Shown: in pieces, positions 1 through 7,092 of the stretch
Numbering within the stretch: the stretch's first letter is position 1
How the letters are laid out: each line of letters starts with the position of its first letter
Assembly (NCBI GenBank): GCA_002409405.1
Contig: DHNG01000029.1
Span: 154,233-163,428 of the forward strand
DNA from: Flavobacteriales bacterium UBA5422
Lineage (GTDB): Bacteria > Bacteroidota > Bacteroidia > Flavobacteriales_D > Crocinitomicaceae
Length of the DNA: 9,196 nt
Direction: 5' to 3'
The notes under the pieces: model-generated
Database searches by the model: none
Seen by the model: the letters and a program-made list of their open reading frames with translations, nothing else
What the model was told of the DNA's origin: nothing
Program-made: the position numbers and the translations under genes

Positions 1-1332
1 TTGTTTAAAAAATTTTTTCCCTGCCATACCCTTGGTAAAAAATCAACAGGCCCTGATCTGGTGGGAGTACGTGCAAAATGGGAAGCTGCAGGAGAAGGAG
101 ATTTGCTGATTGAATGGGTGAAAAATTCCAACGCATTGATCACCTCCGGAAAAAGTACGATGGCAAATGCCATCAAAGGTTTTTCTCCGACAACCATGGA
201 TCCGCAATCGTTATCCACAGAAGAAATTAAAGCTGTCTTTGATTACATTGATGCATGGACACCTGCTCCGGAGCCTATTGGTGGAGATGAACTTACAACA
301 GGCGAAAAAAAGGTTGAAATCAAATACGTGCCGAATTATCAGAAGAACCTGACCATCTTTTATTGGTTCATTACTTTGACAATTATTTTATTACTGGCAA
401 TTATTGTGCTTTCAGGGTCCATTTCTTCCTTAATTAAGTCCGATTATTTTAAAGAGCGGATCGGAAAGAAAAAAGACGGAGGTTCTGCGTTGTTATCAGT
501 TCTTTTGCTCGTCGGATTCTTATTTGCAGGGAATGAGTTGTTTGCACTTACATTCAACAGACCGGGAATGGCGGAAGAAGGACAACCATGGTTGCTTGTA
601 GAAAATCAGGATTTGTATTTCTTTCTGGCTATTGATTTGGTGTTGCTGGGGGTTGTTTTCTACCTGAGAAGTATGTTCATGAACTTCATGAAAATGGTGC
701 GCAAACCAAAAGAAAAAGTGATCAAGTCTCCGGTGTCGAAAAAATTGAATAAAGTATTGACAGACGCGGTTGATGTAGAAGAAGAACATACCATCCTCCT
801 GCACCACGAATACGATGGAATCAGGGAGTTGGACAACAATTTACCGCCTTGGTGGGTGTGGGGATTCTATGCAACAATTGTATTCGCGGTGGTGTACGTG
901 TTCCATTTCCATATCCTTGGAACGGGAGATTTGCAAAACACAGCATATGAAAAGGAGATGATTGCCAAGCAAAAAGAGGTAGAGGCATACTTGGTCAAAA
1001 TGGCAATGAATGTGGATGAAACATCTGCTGAATTAATGGAAGATGAAAACGATCTGAAACAAGGGAAAGCGCTGTTTGATGTAAATTGTGTGGCCTGTCA
1101 CCTCGAAGACGGATCCGGGAAAATCGGCCCGAACCTGACCGATAATACATGGATTTACGGATATGACATCAAAGAAGTATTCGGAGTGGTGAAATACGGA
1201 ACGTCGAACGGGATGCCGGAACACGCTTCCAAACTGAAGCCGACACAGATTCAGCAGGTTGCATCGTATATCCTGCATTTCAAAGCAGCGGCCAACGGAA
1301 AAGAACCGGAAGGTAAGATCACACGTCCATAA
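1..1332 (+). CDS. ccoP: cbb3-type cytochrome c oxidase subunit III (CcoP-like) with extra N-terminal cytochrome c domain, 5' partial
   Basis: This is the electron-entry cytochrome c subunit of a cbb3 oxidase, passing electrons to the CcoN/CcoO core. Residues are numbered from position 1. An N-terminal cytochrome c domain (about 1-85) shows C8-H9, GPDL at 17-20 and a possible axial Met66, but has Phe at residue 5 where the first heme Cys belongs. Membrane segments lie near 117-140, 163-184, 205-225 and 284-306. The stretch HEYDGIRELDNNLPPWW (269-285) is the CcoP N-terminal signature. The C-terminal cytochrome c domain has C363-V-A-C366-H367 and axial Met405 in NGMP. Four membrane segments put both heme domains in the periplasm. 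The TTG at position 1 is unlikely to be the real start: there is no signal peptide and it falls inside the heme motif, so the gene probably begins upstream. ccoG follows 68 bases later. The CcoP identity is firm; the N-terminal fusion is unusual. Confidence 0.88.
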   Translation: MFKKFFPCHTLGKKSTGPDLVGVRAKWEAAGEGDLLIEWVKNSNALITSGKSTMANAIKGFSPTTMDPQSLSTEEIKAVFDYIDAWTPAPEPIGGDELTTGEKKVEIKYVPNYQKNLTIFYWFITLTIILLLAIIVLSGSISSLIKSDYFKERIGKKKDGGSALLSVLLLVGFLFAGNELFALTFNRPGMAEEGQPWLLVENQDLYFFLAIDLVLLGVVFYLRSMFMNFMKMVRKPKEKVIKSPVSKKLNKVLTDAVDVEEEHTILLHHEYDGIRELDNNLPPWWVWGFYATIVFAVVYVFHFHILGTGDLQNTAYEKEMIAKQKEVEAYLVKMAMNVDETSAELMEDENDLKQGKALFDVNCVACHLEDGSGKIGPNLTDNTWIYGYDIKEVFGVVKYGTSNGMPEHASKLKPTQIQQVASYILHFKAAANGKEPEGKITRP

Positions 1333-1382
1333 AATATACATCATGCGTCGCGTGTGACATAAAAATAATTGAAGGGGAGTTT

Positions 1383-1401
1383 TATCTAAATACATTAGAT
1401 A
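1383..1401. repeat. 7-bp inverted repeat abutting the ccoG start
   Basis: TATCTAA at 1383-1389 and TTAGATA at 1395-1401 are exact reverse complements around a 5-base spacer (ATACA). The right arm ends on the A of the ccoG start codon. It could be a weak hairpin over the ribosome-loading region or a dimeric regulator site. It does not match the FNR consensus TTGAT-N4-ATCAA. Chance is possible in AT-rich DNA. Confidence 0.3.
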
Positions 1402-2795
1402 TGAGTTTGGAGGAAGGTTTTAGAGACCATATAGCAACCGTAAATGACAAAGGGAAACGCATCTGGATTTTCCCGAAAAAACCCAGTGGGACATTTTATA
1501 ACTACCGTAAAATTGTGTCCTATCTTCTCTTGGCCTTCCTCTTTTTTGCTCCTCACCTGAAAGTCGGAGGAAAGCAATTACTGCTCTTCAATATCCTGGA
1601 ACGGAAGTTTATTCTGTTTGGAAGTGTCTTCTGGCCACAGGATTTCTGGATTTTCGCACTGGTAATGGTGCTCGGGATCGTATTTATTATCTTCTTTACC
1701 ATCATTTTCGGAAGGTTGTTTTGCGGATGGGTGTGTCCACAGACAATTTTTATGGAAATGCTCTTTCGCAGAATCGAATACTGGATTGAAGGGGATTATA
1801 CGCACCAGAAAAGGCTCCGTGAATCCTCCTGGACGAAAGAAAAAATCCGGAAAAAATTTCTCAAACACCTGATTTTTTGGATCATCTCTTTTTTCATTGC
1901 GAATACATTTCTGGCCTATATTATCGGGTCGGACAGGTTGTGGGAAATCCAGACAGATCCGTTGAATGAGCACATCGGAGGACTGATTTCGATTGTCATT
2001 TTTACAACCGTTTTTTACCTGGTTTTTGCTAAATTGAGAGAGCAAGTGTGTACAACGATCTGTCCCTATGGAAGATTGCAGGGAGTGTTGCTTGATGCCA
2101 ATTCCATGGTGATTTCTTATGATCATGTCCGGGGAGAAGAACGTGCGAAGTTCAAAAAAAATGAAGACCGTCCGAGTGCAGGAAAAGGGGATTGTATCGA
2201 TTGCCGGCAATGTGTGCATGTGTGTCCGACAGGAATAGATATCCGCAACGGAACACAATTGGAATGTATTAATTGTACGGCTTGTATTGATGCTTGTGAC
2301 CACATGATGGAAAATGTGGGGCTGCCGAAAGGATTGATCGCGTTTAAATCGGAAAATAACATTGTAGAGAAAACAGCATTCAAATGGACACCACGTGTCA
2401 AAGCGTACTCCGCATTACTGGTATTGCTGCTGGGCTTGGTAGCAACAGCGATGATGACTCGAAAAGACTTTGAAAGTATCATTCTGCGGCAACGGGGAAC
2501 AACGTATCGCATTGATAATGGAAATGTGGTAAATATCTTCGAGATCAGCCTTGTCAATAAAACAAGTCATACGTATAAAGTAGAATTGAAATTGCCGGAA
2601 GGACAACAGGGAGAAGTGGAGCAAGTTGTGAAAAACCTTGTTTTGCCTGCAGAAGGAACAGTCAAAGAGCGGTTCATTATTCGGATACCACTTTCTGAAA
2701 TAACAGCAGGAAAAAAAGAATTTGATTTGCAGGTATATGGAAATGGTCGACGGATTGATCACGAAAAAATAAAAATCATCGGACCGATTTTCTGA
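1401..2795 (+). CDS. ccoG: cytochrome c oxidase accessory protein CcoG (FixG/RdxA family)
   Basis: CcoG is a membrane polyferredoxin needed for cbb3 oxidase assembly; in other bacteria it is linked to reducing copper for the CuB site. The 464 residues match the usual family length. Membrane segments lie near 36-53, 82-103, 155-177, 191-210 and 334-352. Conserved cysteine pairs are C108-G-W-V-C112-P and C217-T-T-I-C221-P, in membrane or loop contexts typical of the NapH/CcoG group. Two 4Fe-4S ferredoxin motifs follow: C265-x2-C268-x2-C271-x3-C275-P and C289-x2-C292-x2-C295-x3-C299. The last 110 residues or so form the Ig-like FixG C-terminal domain. The ATG at 1401 gives the usual family N-terminus, and no upstream in-frame start is better. 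The gene lies between ccoP and ccoH, the standard order, and is probably cotranscribed with them. All key cysteines are present. Confidence 0.97.
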   Translation: MSLEEGFRDHIATVNDKGKRIWIFPKKPSGTFYNYRKIVSYLLLAFLFFAPHLKVGGKQLLLFNILERKFILFGSVFWPQDFWIFALVMVLGIVFIIFFTIIFGRLFCGWVCPQTIFMEMLFRRIEYWIEGDYTHQKRLRESSWTKEKIRKKFLKHLIFWIISFFIANTFLAYIIGSDRLWEIQTDPLNEHIGGLISIVIFTTVFYLVFAKLREQVCTTICPYGRLQGVLLDANSMVISYDHVRGEERAKFKKNEDRPSAGKGDCIDCRQCVHVCPTGIDIRNGTQLECINCTACIDACDHMMENVGLPKGLIAFKSENNIVEKTAFKWTPRVKAYSALLVLLLGLVATAMMTRKDFESIILRQRGTTYRIDNGNVVNIFEISLVNKTSHTYKVELKLPEGQQGEVEQVVKNLVLPAEGTVKERFIIRIPLSEITAGKKEFDLQVYGNGRRIDHEKIKIIGPIF

Positions 2796-2828
2796 TCGTA
2801 CGAATGCATTAATTTAAAAAATAAGGAT

Positions 2829-3251
2829 ATGAACTGGGGAAAAGGAATTATGATTGTAATGGGACTTTTTATCGTCTTTATTGGCGTGTTAGTCTCTGTT
2901 TTGGCGGGACAAAAAGTGGATCTGGTGAGTGAAGATTACTATAAGGAAGAAATGGCGTATCAACATGAAATTGATGCCATTCATTCTGCAAAAATGTTGG
3001 ATTCGCTCGTCGTTTCTCAGAAAGACGGACAATTGATTGTTCAGTTTGCAAATAATATTGAACCCGATTCTGTTGTATTGAAATTGTGGCGGCCAAATAA
3101 TCAGCAACTGGATCAGTCATTTTCAGTAACAGGGACACATGTTTTTTTAATCCCCTTGAAAACGTTGCAACAAGGGATGTATGAACTTCGCTGCGAGTAT
3201 TGGACAGCAGGAAAAAAATTCCTTCAGAAAGAATCGGTGTTGATTGAATAA
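2829..3251 (+). CDS. ccoH: CcoH/FixH family cbb3 oxidase assembly protein
   Basis: This is a small, single-pass inner-membrane protein of 140 residues. One N-terminal membrane segment spans about residues 7-26, followed at 31-38 by DLVSEDYY, the recurring FixH signature just after the membrane in Bacteroidota members (D-L-V-x-x-D-Y-Y). The rest is a periplasmic beta-rich domain with no cysteines or metal motif that I can see. In other bacteria CcoH/FixH helps assemble cbb3 oxidase together with CcoG and the copper ATPase CcoI. It starts 33 bases after ccoG, which suggests the same transcript. No ccoI, ccoS or TauE-like gene follows within the window, although such genes often sit nearby; the cluster ends here. 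The family assignment rests on the signature, size, topology and position. Confidence 0.92.
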   Translation: MNWGKGIMIVMGLFIVFIGVLVSVLAGQKVDLVSEDYYKEEMAYQHEIDAIHSAKMLDSLVVSQKDGQLIVQFANNIEPDSVVLKLWRPNNQQLDQSFSVTGTHVFLIPLKTLQQGMYELRCEYWTAGKKFLQKESVLIE

Positions 3252-3259
3252 TGAAGCCG

Positions 3260-3272
3260 TCTGCTAGGCAGA
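3260..3272. terminator. weak convergent hairpin between ccoH and the rhomboid gene
   Basis: TCTGC (3260-3264) and GCAGA (3268-3272) pair around a 3-base TAG loop, and TTT follows on the plus strand. It lies just after the ccoH stop and overlaps the stop codon of the converging minus-strand gene. The stem is short and the T run poor, so termination is only plausible. Confidence 0.3.
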
Positions 3273-3809
3273 TTTAAACACATAACGGAACAAAATCGCC
3301 ATTAGCCCACCTCCGATGTGCGCCAGTTGTGAAACCTGATCTTCCTGAAAACTACTGAAGATTTCTTGTCCCAGAAACAGACAGACAACAAGTATAAACG
3401 TGAGCGGAACTTCTTTATTCGTTGCATTGGATAAACTTGCGAGGATAATGTATAAAAACACCAGACCACTGGCTCCGATTAAACCACTGTCCGATAAGAT
3501 GATATGTGCGATTCCGATGACAACCGTAGTGATAATGCTCATTGAAAGCAATTTCTTCCAACCATATTGCTTTTCCAGTAAGGGACCGATGAGTAGAATG
3601 ATTCCGAAATTGGCTGTCAAGTGGGGAATTCCGGAGTGACTAAGCGGATATAAAAACAACCCGACATACGATTGCCAGCTAGCGAAATCAAAATTGCCAT
3701 TGAGCGCTAGGATTTGTAATGTTCCGCCAATACTCATGCTGATAATCAGCACAAACATAGCAAGTAAGGTAAAGGTCAGTACAAAAGGTGAATTAAAGGT
3801 AATCTTCAT
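3264..3809 (-). CDS. rhomboid-family intramembrane serine protease
   Basis: Rhomboids are membrane-embedded serine proteases that cut transmembrane substrates. This protein has 181 residues and about six membrane segments, a minimal catalytic core with no extra cytosolic domain. The catalytic serine is S114 in G112-A-S-G115, at the start of the fourth segment, and the partner histidine is H164 in AHIGGG on the last segment. H58, H63 and N67 have the same spacing as H145, H150 and N154 of E. coli GlpG, which stabilise the oxyanion, so the active site looks intact. The ATG at 3807-3809 places the first membrane segment at about residues 10-30. The gene converges on ccoH with 12 bases between stops, so it is not part of the oxidase operon, and its substrate cannot be inferred from context. 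A possible -7-like TACCTTTA lies upstream (minus strand of 3832-3839) but has no matching -33 element. Confidence 0.9.
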   Translation of the reverse strand: MKITFNSPFVLTFTLLAMFVLIISMSIGGTLQILALNGNFDFASWQSYVGLFLYPLSHSGIPHLTANFGIILLIGPLLEKQYGWKKLLSMSIITTVVIGIAHIILSDSGLIGASGLVFLYIILASLSNATNKEVPLTFILVVCLFLGQEIFSSFQEDQVSQLAHIGGGLMAILFRYVFKSA

Positions 3810-3990
3810 GTTCCTTATTATTTCTTAACGGTAAAGGTAATGGAATGCAAAATGGCCTGTTGAGCACCCGTTTGAAACTTTTCAACAGCCAACGTTCCAT
3901 AAAACGAACCAACTCTTTCCTTTCAACTCTGAATTGTCAATGTAAAATGGTGATCATGAAATTTTTTGTTACAGAGTCTTGATAACTGAA

Positions 3991-4089
3991 CATTCTCTAT
4001 TTTCAGTTTCAATTTCCCACTTTCAACAAGTTATTTTCCATTGCAATTCTCTACTAATTCATTCTCTATTCTCCACTAATAGCTTTCAA
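3991..4089. repeat. cluster of degenerate CATTCTCTATT-type repeats
   Basis: CATTCTCTATT occurs exactly twice (3991-4001 and 4060-4070). ATTCTCTACTAAT (4046-4058) and ATTCTCCACTAAT (4068-4080) differ by one base and are 22 bases apart, like a decayed tandem repeat. The function is unknown. It resembles low-complexity intergenic filler that I have seen in Bacteroidota genomes, but that comparison is from memory. Confidence 0.5.
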
Positions 4090-4146
4090 CCTTCTACTCA
4101 CTCATTTATTTCCACATAATTTAATCAATATTAAAATCCGTATCCT

Positions 4147-4154
4147 TATCTTTG
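4147..4154 (+). promoter_or_regulatory. Bacteroidota-type -7 element of the thrS operon promoter
   Basis: TATCTTTG is a perfect match to the Bacteroidota sigma-70 -7 consensus TAnnTTTG, followed by C as often seen. It lies 36 bases before the thrS ATG, leaving a short leader of about 30 bases. No good TTG is visible at the expected distance upstream (about 19-20 bases), so the -33 half is weak. The short leader leaves no room for a T-box or similar riboswitch. Confidence 0.65.
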
Positions 4155-4190
4155 CAATCCAAAACAAACAGATAAATAGGATTAAACACA

Positions 4191-6134
4191 ATGATTAACA
4201 TTACTCTTCCGGACGGATCGGTAAGACAGTACGACAAAGGAATCACTCCTATGGACGTAGCTATGAGCATCTCAGAGGGATTGGCTCGCAATGTTCTTGC
4301 CGCAAAGATTGACAACAAAGTCGTAGATGCGAATACACCGATCAATGGTGATACCACGCTACAGTTGTTGACCTGGAATGATACGGATGGAAAATCAACT
4401 ATGTGGCACTCATCTGCTCACGTGATGGCAGAGGCACTGGAATTCTATTATCCGGGAATCAAACTGGCGATAGGACCTCCGATTGCAAATGGCTTTTATT
4501 ACGATGTCGATTTCATGGAATATTCCATTCAGGAAAAAGACCTGGAAAAGATTGAGCAAAAAATGAAAGAGCTGGCAAAAGAAAAAAGCCCGTTCATTCG
4601 CAAAGAAGTGTCAAAAGCAGATGCACTTGCTTATTTTACAGAAAAACAAGATCCGTACAAACTGGAGTTGATCGAAGGGTTGGACGACGGACAGATAACA
4701 TTTTATACACAAGGTAATTTTACCGATCTGTGTCGCGGGCCGCATATCCCGAATACAGGATTTATCAAAGCCGTGAAGTTGACTTCCATTGCGGGAGCTT
4801 ATTGGCGCGGTGATGAGAAAAACAAGCAGTTGACACGAATCTACGGGATTACATTCCCGAAAGCACAAGAGTTGACAGAGTACCTGGAGAAAGTGGAGGA
4901 GGCAAAACGCCGTGACCACAGAAAACTGGGGAAAGAGTTGGAATTGTTTACATTTTCTCAGACTGTTGGGCAAGGATTGCCGTTGTGGTTGCCAAAAGGA
5001 GCCGCGTTGCGTGAGCGACTGGAGAATTTTCTTAAAAAAGCACAGCGAAAATCAGGGTATGAGCAGGTGATTACACCGCATATCGGAAACAAAGAATTGT
5101 ATGTGACTTCCGGTCATTATGCGAAATATGGTGCCGATTCATTCCAACCGATCAAAACACCGGACGTGAATGAAGAATTTCTGTTGAAGCCGATGAACTG
5201 TCCGCATCACTGTGAAATTTTTAAATCACGACCACGTTCATATAAAGAATTGCCGGCTCGTTTTGCAGAGTTCGGAACAGTTTACCGCTATGAACAAAGT
5301 GGTGAGTTGCATGGATTGACACGTGTGCGCGGATTTACACAAGACGATGCACATATTTTCTGTACACAGGATCAGGTGAAGGAGGAGTTCAAGAAAGTAA
5401 TCGATTTGGTACTGTATATTTTCAAAACATTATCTTTTGAGAATTTCAAGGCACAGATTTCACTACGTGACCCTGAAAACCCTTCCAAATACATCGGAAG
5501 TGATGAGAATTGGGAGAAAGCTGAACGTGCAATCATTGAGGCTGCTGCAGAGAAAAACCTGCCGACAATTGTAGAATACGGTGAAGCCGCATTTTATGGT
5601 CCGAAACTGGATTTCATGGTACAGGATGCATTAGGGCGTGAGTGGCAATTGGGGACAATTCAGGTGGATTACAACCTGCCGGAACGTTTCGAATTGGAAT
5701 ACACTGGTGCAGACAATGAAAAGCACCGTCCGGTGATGATCCACAGAGCACCGTTCGGATCAATGGAACGCTTTGTGGCTGTATTACTGGAACATTGTGC
5801 CGGAGACTTTCCTTTGTGGCTGACTGGCAGTCAGTTTACGATTCTTCCGATTTCGGAAAAATACAATGCATACGCAGAAAAAGTTTCAGAATTCCTAAAT
5901 AATTACGATATTCGCGGTTCCGTTGACGACCGAAATGAGAAAATCGGGAAGAAAATACGTGAGGCAGAGCTCAACAAAATCCCGTTTATGTTGATTGTTG
6001 GAGAACAGGAAGAAGCAAATCAGCAGGTTTCCGTTCGTCAGCGAAAAGAAGGTGATTTGGGAGCAATGAACGTGGAAGATTTTAAGAACTTGATAGAAAA
6101 ATTGGTAGAACAAGAACTTGTATTTAACGTATAG
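4191..6134 (+). CDS. thrS: threonine--tRNA ligase (threonyl-tRNA synthetase)
   Basis: ThrRS charges tRNA-Thr with threonine in the cytoplasm and edits mischarged Ser-tRNA-Thr. The 647 residues are full length for the bacterial type. A TGS domain occupies about residues 1-62. The editing domain has H73-x3-H77 and C181-x3-H185. The class II catalytic core follows from about 250 to 540, with motif 2 around R366 (TVYRYE) and motif 3 around 519-527 (RAPFGSMER). The zinc ligands that select threonine are C337 (MNCPHH), H388 (DDAHIF) and H518 (IHRAPF). The anticodon-binding domain covers about 545-640, and every expected catalytic residue is present. The ATG at 4191 gives the standard TGS beginning (INITLPDGS). 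It heads a thrS-infC-rpmI-rplT cluster, with infC 12 bases downstream. Transcription probably starts from the TAnnTTTG promoter upstream. Confidence 0.98.
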   Translation: MINITLPDGSVRQYDKGITPMDVAMSISEGLARNVLAAKIDNKVVDANTPINGDTTLQLLTWNDTDGKSTMWHSSAHVMAEALEFYYPGIKLAIGPPIANGFYYDVDFMEYSIQEKDLEKIEQKMKELAKEKSPFIRKEVSKADALAYFTEKQDPYKLELIEGLDDGQITFYTQGNFTDLCRGPHIPNTGFIKAVKLTSIAGAYWRGDEKNKQLTRIYGITFPKAQELTEYLEKVEEAKRRDHRKLGKELELFTFSQTVGQGLPLWLPKGAALRERLENFLKKAQRKSGYEQVITPHIGNKELYVTSGHYAKYGADSFQPIKTPDVNEEFLLKPMNCPHHCEIFKSRPRSYKELPARFAEFGTVYRYEQSGELHGLTRVRGFTQDDAHIFCTQDQVKEEFKKVIDLVLYIFKTLSFENFKAQISLRDPENPSKYIGSDENWEKAERAIIEAAAEKNLPTIVEYGEAAFYGPKLDFMVQDALGREWQLGTIQVDYNLPERFELEYTGADNEKHRPVMIHRAPFGSMERFVAVLLEHCAGDFPLWLTGSQFTILPISEKYNAYAEKVSEFLNNYDIRGSVDDRNEKIGKKIREAELNKIPFMLIVGEQEEANQQVSVRQRKEGDLGAMNVEDFKNLIEKLVEQELVFNV

Positions 6135-6146
6135 TTTAATTTTTGA

Positions 6147-6695
6147 ATGGCTAAATTAAGAGGTGGTAAACCGGTTCGTCAGGAACCAAAAGAAGAACAT
6201 AGAATTAATGAAAAGATAATTGCTCCTCAGATACGCTTGATCGTAGACGGTGAAGAACCGAAAGTAATGAGCGTAAGAGAAGCATTGGTTTTGGCCGAAG
6301 AAGCTGAACTGGATTTGGTGGAAATTTCTCCAAATGCCGTTCCGCCGGTGTGTAAAATCATGGACTATCGTAAGTTCTTGTACAACCAAAAAAGAAAACA
6401 AAAAGAGCTCAAAGCGAAGCAAAGCAAAATTGTCATCAAGGAGATCCGTTTCGGTCCCAATACAGATGACCACGACTTTAACTTTAAGCTGGAGCATGCT
6501 AAAAAGTTCCTGGAAGAAGGAAGTAAAGTGAAAGCTTACGTATTCTTCCGCGGACGTACAATTGTATTTAAAGACAGAGGTGAAATCTTGTTGTTGAAGT
6601 TCGCACAGGAACTGGCAGATTTAGGAGTGTTGGAACAAATGCCTAAATTGGAAGGGAAGCGAATGACAATTATGATCAACCCGAAAAAGAAATAA
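6147..6695 (+). CDS. infC: translation initiation factor IF-3
   Basis: IF-3 binds the 30S subunit, prevents premature 50S joining and checks start-codon and initiator tRNA choice. The 182 residues show the family's two domains: an N-terminal domain (about 18-85) beginning HRINEKI, with the signature PPVCKIMDYRKF at 66-77, a lysine-rich linker helix (about 78-95), and a C-terminal domain (about 96-180) with IKEIRFGPNTDDHDF and FFRGR. The start used is a plain ATG at 6147, unlike the rare AUU start by which E. coli infC limits its own synthesis, so that form of self-control is not evident. Only 12 bases separate it from thrS, so the two are surely cotranscribed. A longer gap of 107 bases follows before rpmI. 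Confidence 0.98.
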   Translation: MAKLRGGKPVRQEPKEEHRINEKIIAPQIRLIVDGEEPKVMSVREALVLAEEAELDLVEISPNAVPPVCKIMDYRKFLYNQKRKQKELKAKQSKIVIKEIRFGPNTDDHDFNFKLEHAKKFLEEGSKVKAYVFFRGRTIVFKDRGEILLLKFAQELADLGVLEQMPKLEGKRMTIMINPKKK

Positions 6696-6802
6696 GGAAT
6701 TAAGAATACTGAATACTGAATATCGGTTCTATTCATAATCAATACTCATCATTCAAAATTCTAAAAGAAGCTATATAGAGGTAACTTTAAAATTGAAGAG
6801 AG
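6696..6802 (+). other. infC-rpmI spacer with tandem heptamer
   Basis: This 107-base AT-rich spacer holds AATACTG twice in tandem (6705-6711 and 6712-6718) followed by a partial AATAT. Further on, TAACTTTA (6782-6789) resembles a -7 element but has no -33 partner. A purine-rich GAAGAGAG stretch lies just before the rpmI ATG. No gene is seen. Whether it carries ribosomal-protein autoregulation is unknown. Confidence 0.45.
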
Positions 6803-7000
6803 ATGCCAAAAATGAAGACTAAATCCAGTGCGAAGAAGAGATTCACAGTTACTGGAAGCGGTAAAATCAAAAGAAAACACGCATTCAAAAGTCACATCTT
6901 GACAAAGAAGTCGACAAAAAGAAAGCGTAACTTGACATACGCCGGATTGGTTCACCCAGCTGACGAGTCAAATGTTAAATTACAATTGGGATTGAAATAA
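6803..7000 (+). CDS. rpmI: 50S ribosomal protein L35
   Basis: L35 is a small, very basic protein of the large ribosomal subunit. The 65 residues match the usual length. The sequence begins MPKMKTKSSAKKRF, the conserved L35 start, continues with GSGKIKRKHAFKSHIL (about 18-33) and has the KKSTKRKRNL block (35-44). The ATG at 6803 is fixed by the conserved N-terminus. Its place between infC and rplT is the standard order. It is probably read from the thrS promoter, and in other bacteria L20 represses the translation of L35 and L20. Confidence 0.97.
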   Translation: MPKMKTKSSAKKRFTVTGSGKIKRKHAFKSHILTKKSTKRKRNLTYAGLVHPADESNVKLQLGLK

Positions 7001-7018
7001 TCAACCCCAGGTTTATTA

Positions 7019-7061
7019 ATTGTTTAACCCGGTAATGAGTACCTAAGTCGTTTGAAACAAT
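7019..7061 (+). promoter_or_regulatory. candidate structured leader of rplT (possible L20 autoregulatory site)
   Basis: The 92-base gap between rpmI and rplT can fold. ATTGTTT (7019-7025) pairs with AAACAAT (7055-7061), then after a 2-base bulge AAC (7026-7028) pairs with GTT (7050-7052), and an apical GGTA-ATGAG-TACC hairpin (7031-7043) sits inside. This gives 14 Watson-Crick pairs in one irregular arm ending 31 bases before the rplT ATG. L20 commonly controls its own operon through RNA structures that mimic its rRNA site. Linking this fold to L20 is inference. Confidence 0.4.
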
Positions 7062-7092
7062 AACGCACTTTTTATCAAAAAACTTAAAAATT

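Larger units (their letters stand above)
3810..4190. other. gene-free intergenic region between divergent rhomboid gene and thrS
   Basis: I see no credible gene in these 381 bases. The region must hold both divergent promoters. It contains a small inverted repeat (TTGAAA-CT-TTTCAA, 3872-3885), four copies of TTTCAAC (3880, 3921, 4021, 4084), a cluster of degenerate repeats at 3991-4089, and the thrS -7 element. From about 3960 onward the plus strand is rich in pyrimidines and short of G. Confidence 0.7.

Noticed and set aside
1..3. TTG at position 1 as a true start codon for the CcoP-like protein
   Set aside because: It would start inside a heme-binding motif with no signal peptide or upstream helix, so the start codon is more likely outside the window.
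1578..2303. Minus-strand open frame of 241 codons inside ccoG
   Set aside because: It is fully antisense to a strongly conserved gene and its translation is rich in His, Cys, Phe and Pro with no domain.
2123..2762. Further minus-strand open frames of 115-144 codons over ccoG
   Set aside because: They are shadows of the ccoG reading frame, without start signals or recognisable protein character.
3832..3839. TACCTTTA as promoter of the rhomboid gene
   Set aside because: It resembles TAnnTTTG but lacks the final G, and no TTG lies 19-20 bases upstream; too weak to list.
4160..4190. T-box or attenuator in front of thrS
   Set aside because: Only about 30 bases remain between the -7 element and the ATG, too short for such a structure.
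6782..6789. TAACTTTA as an internal promoter for rpmI
   Set aside because: It is an imperfect -7 match with no -33 TTG at the right distance.
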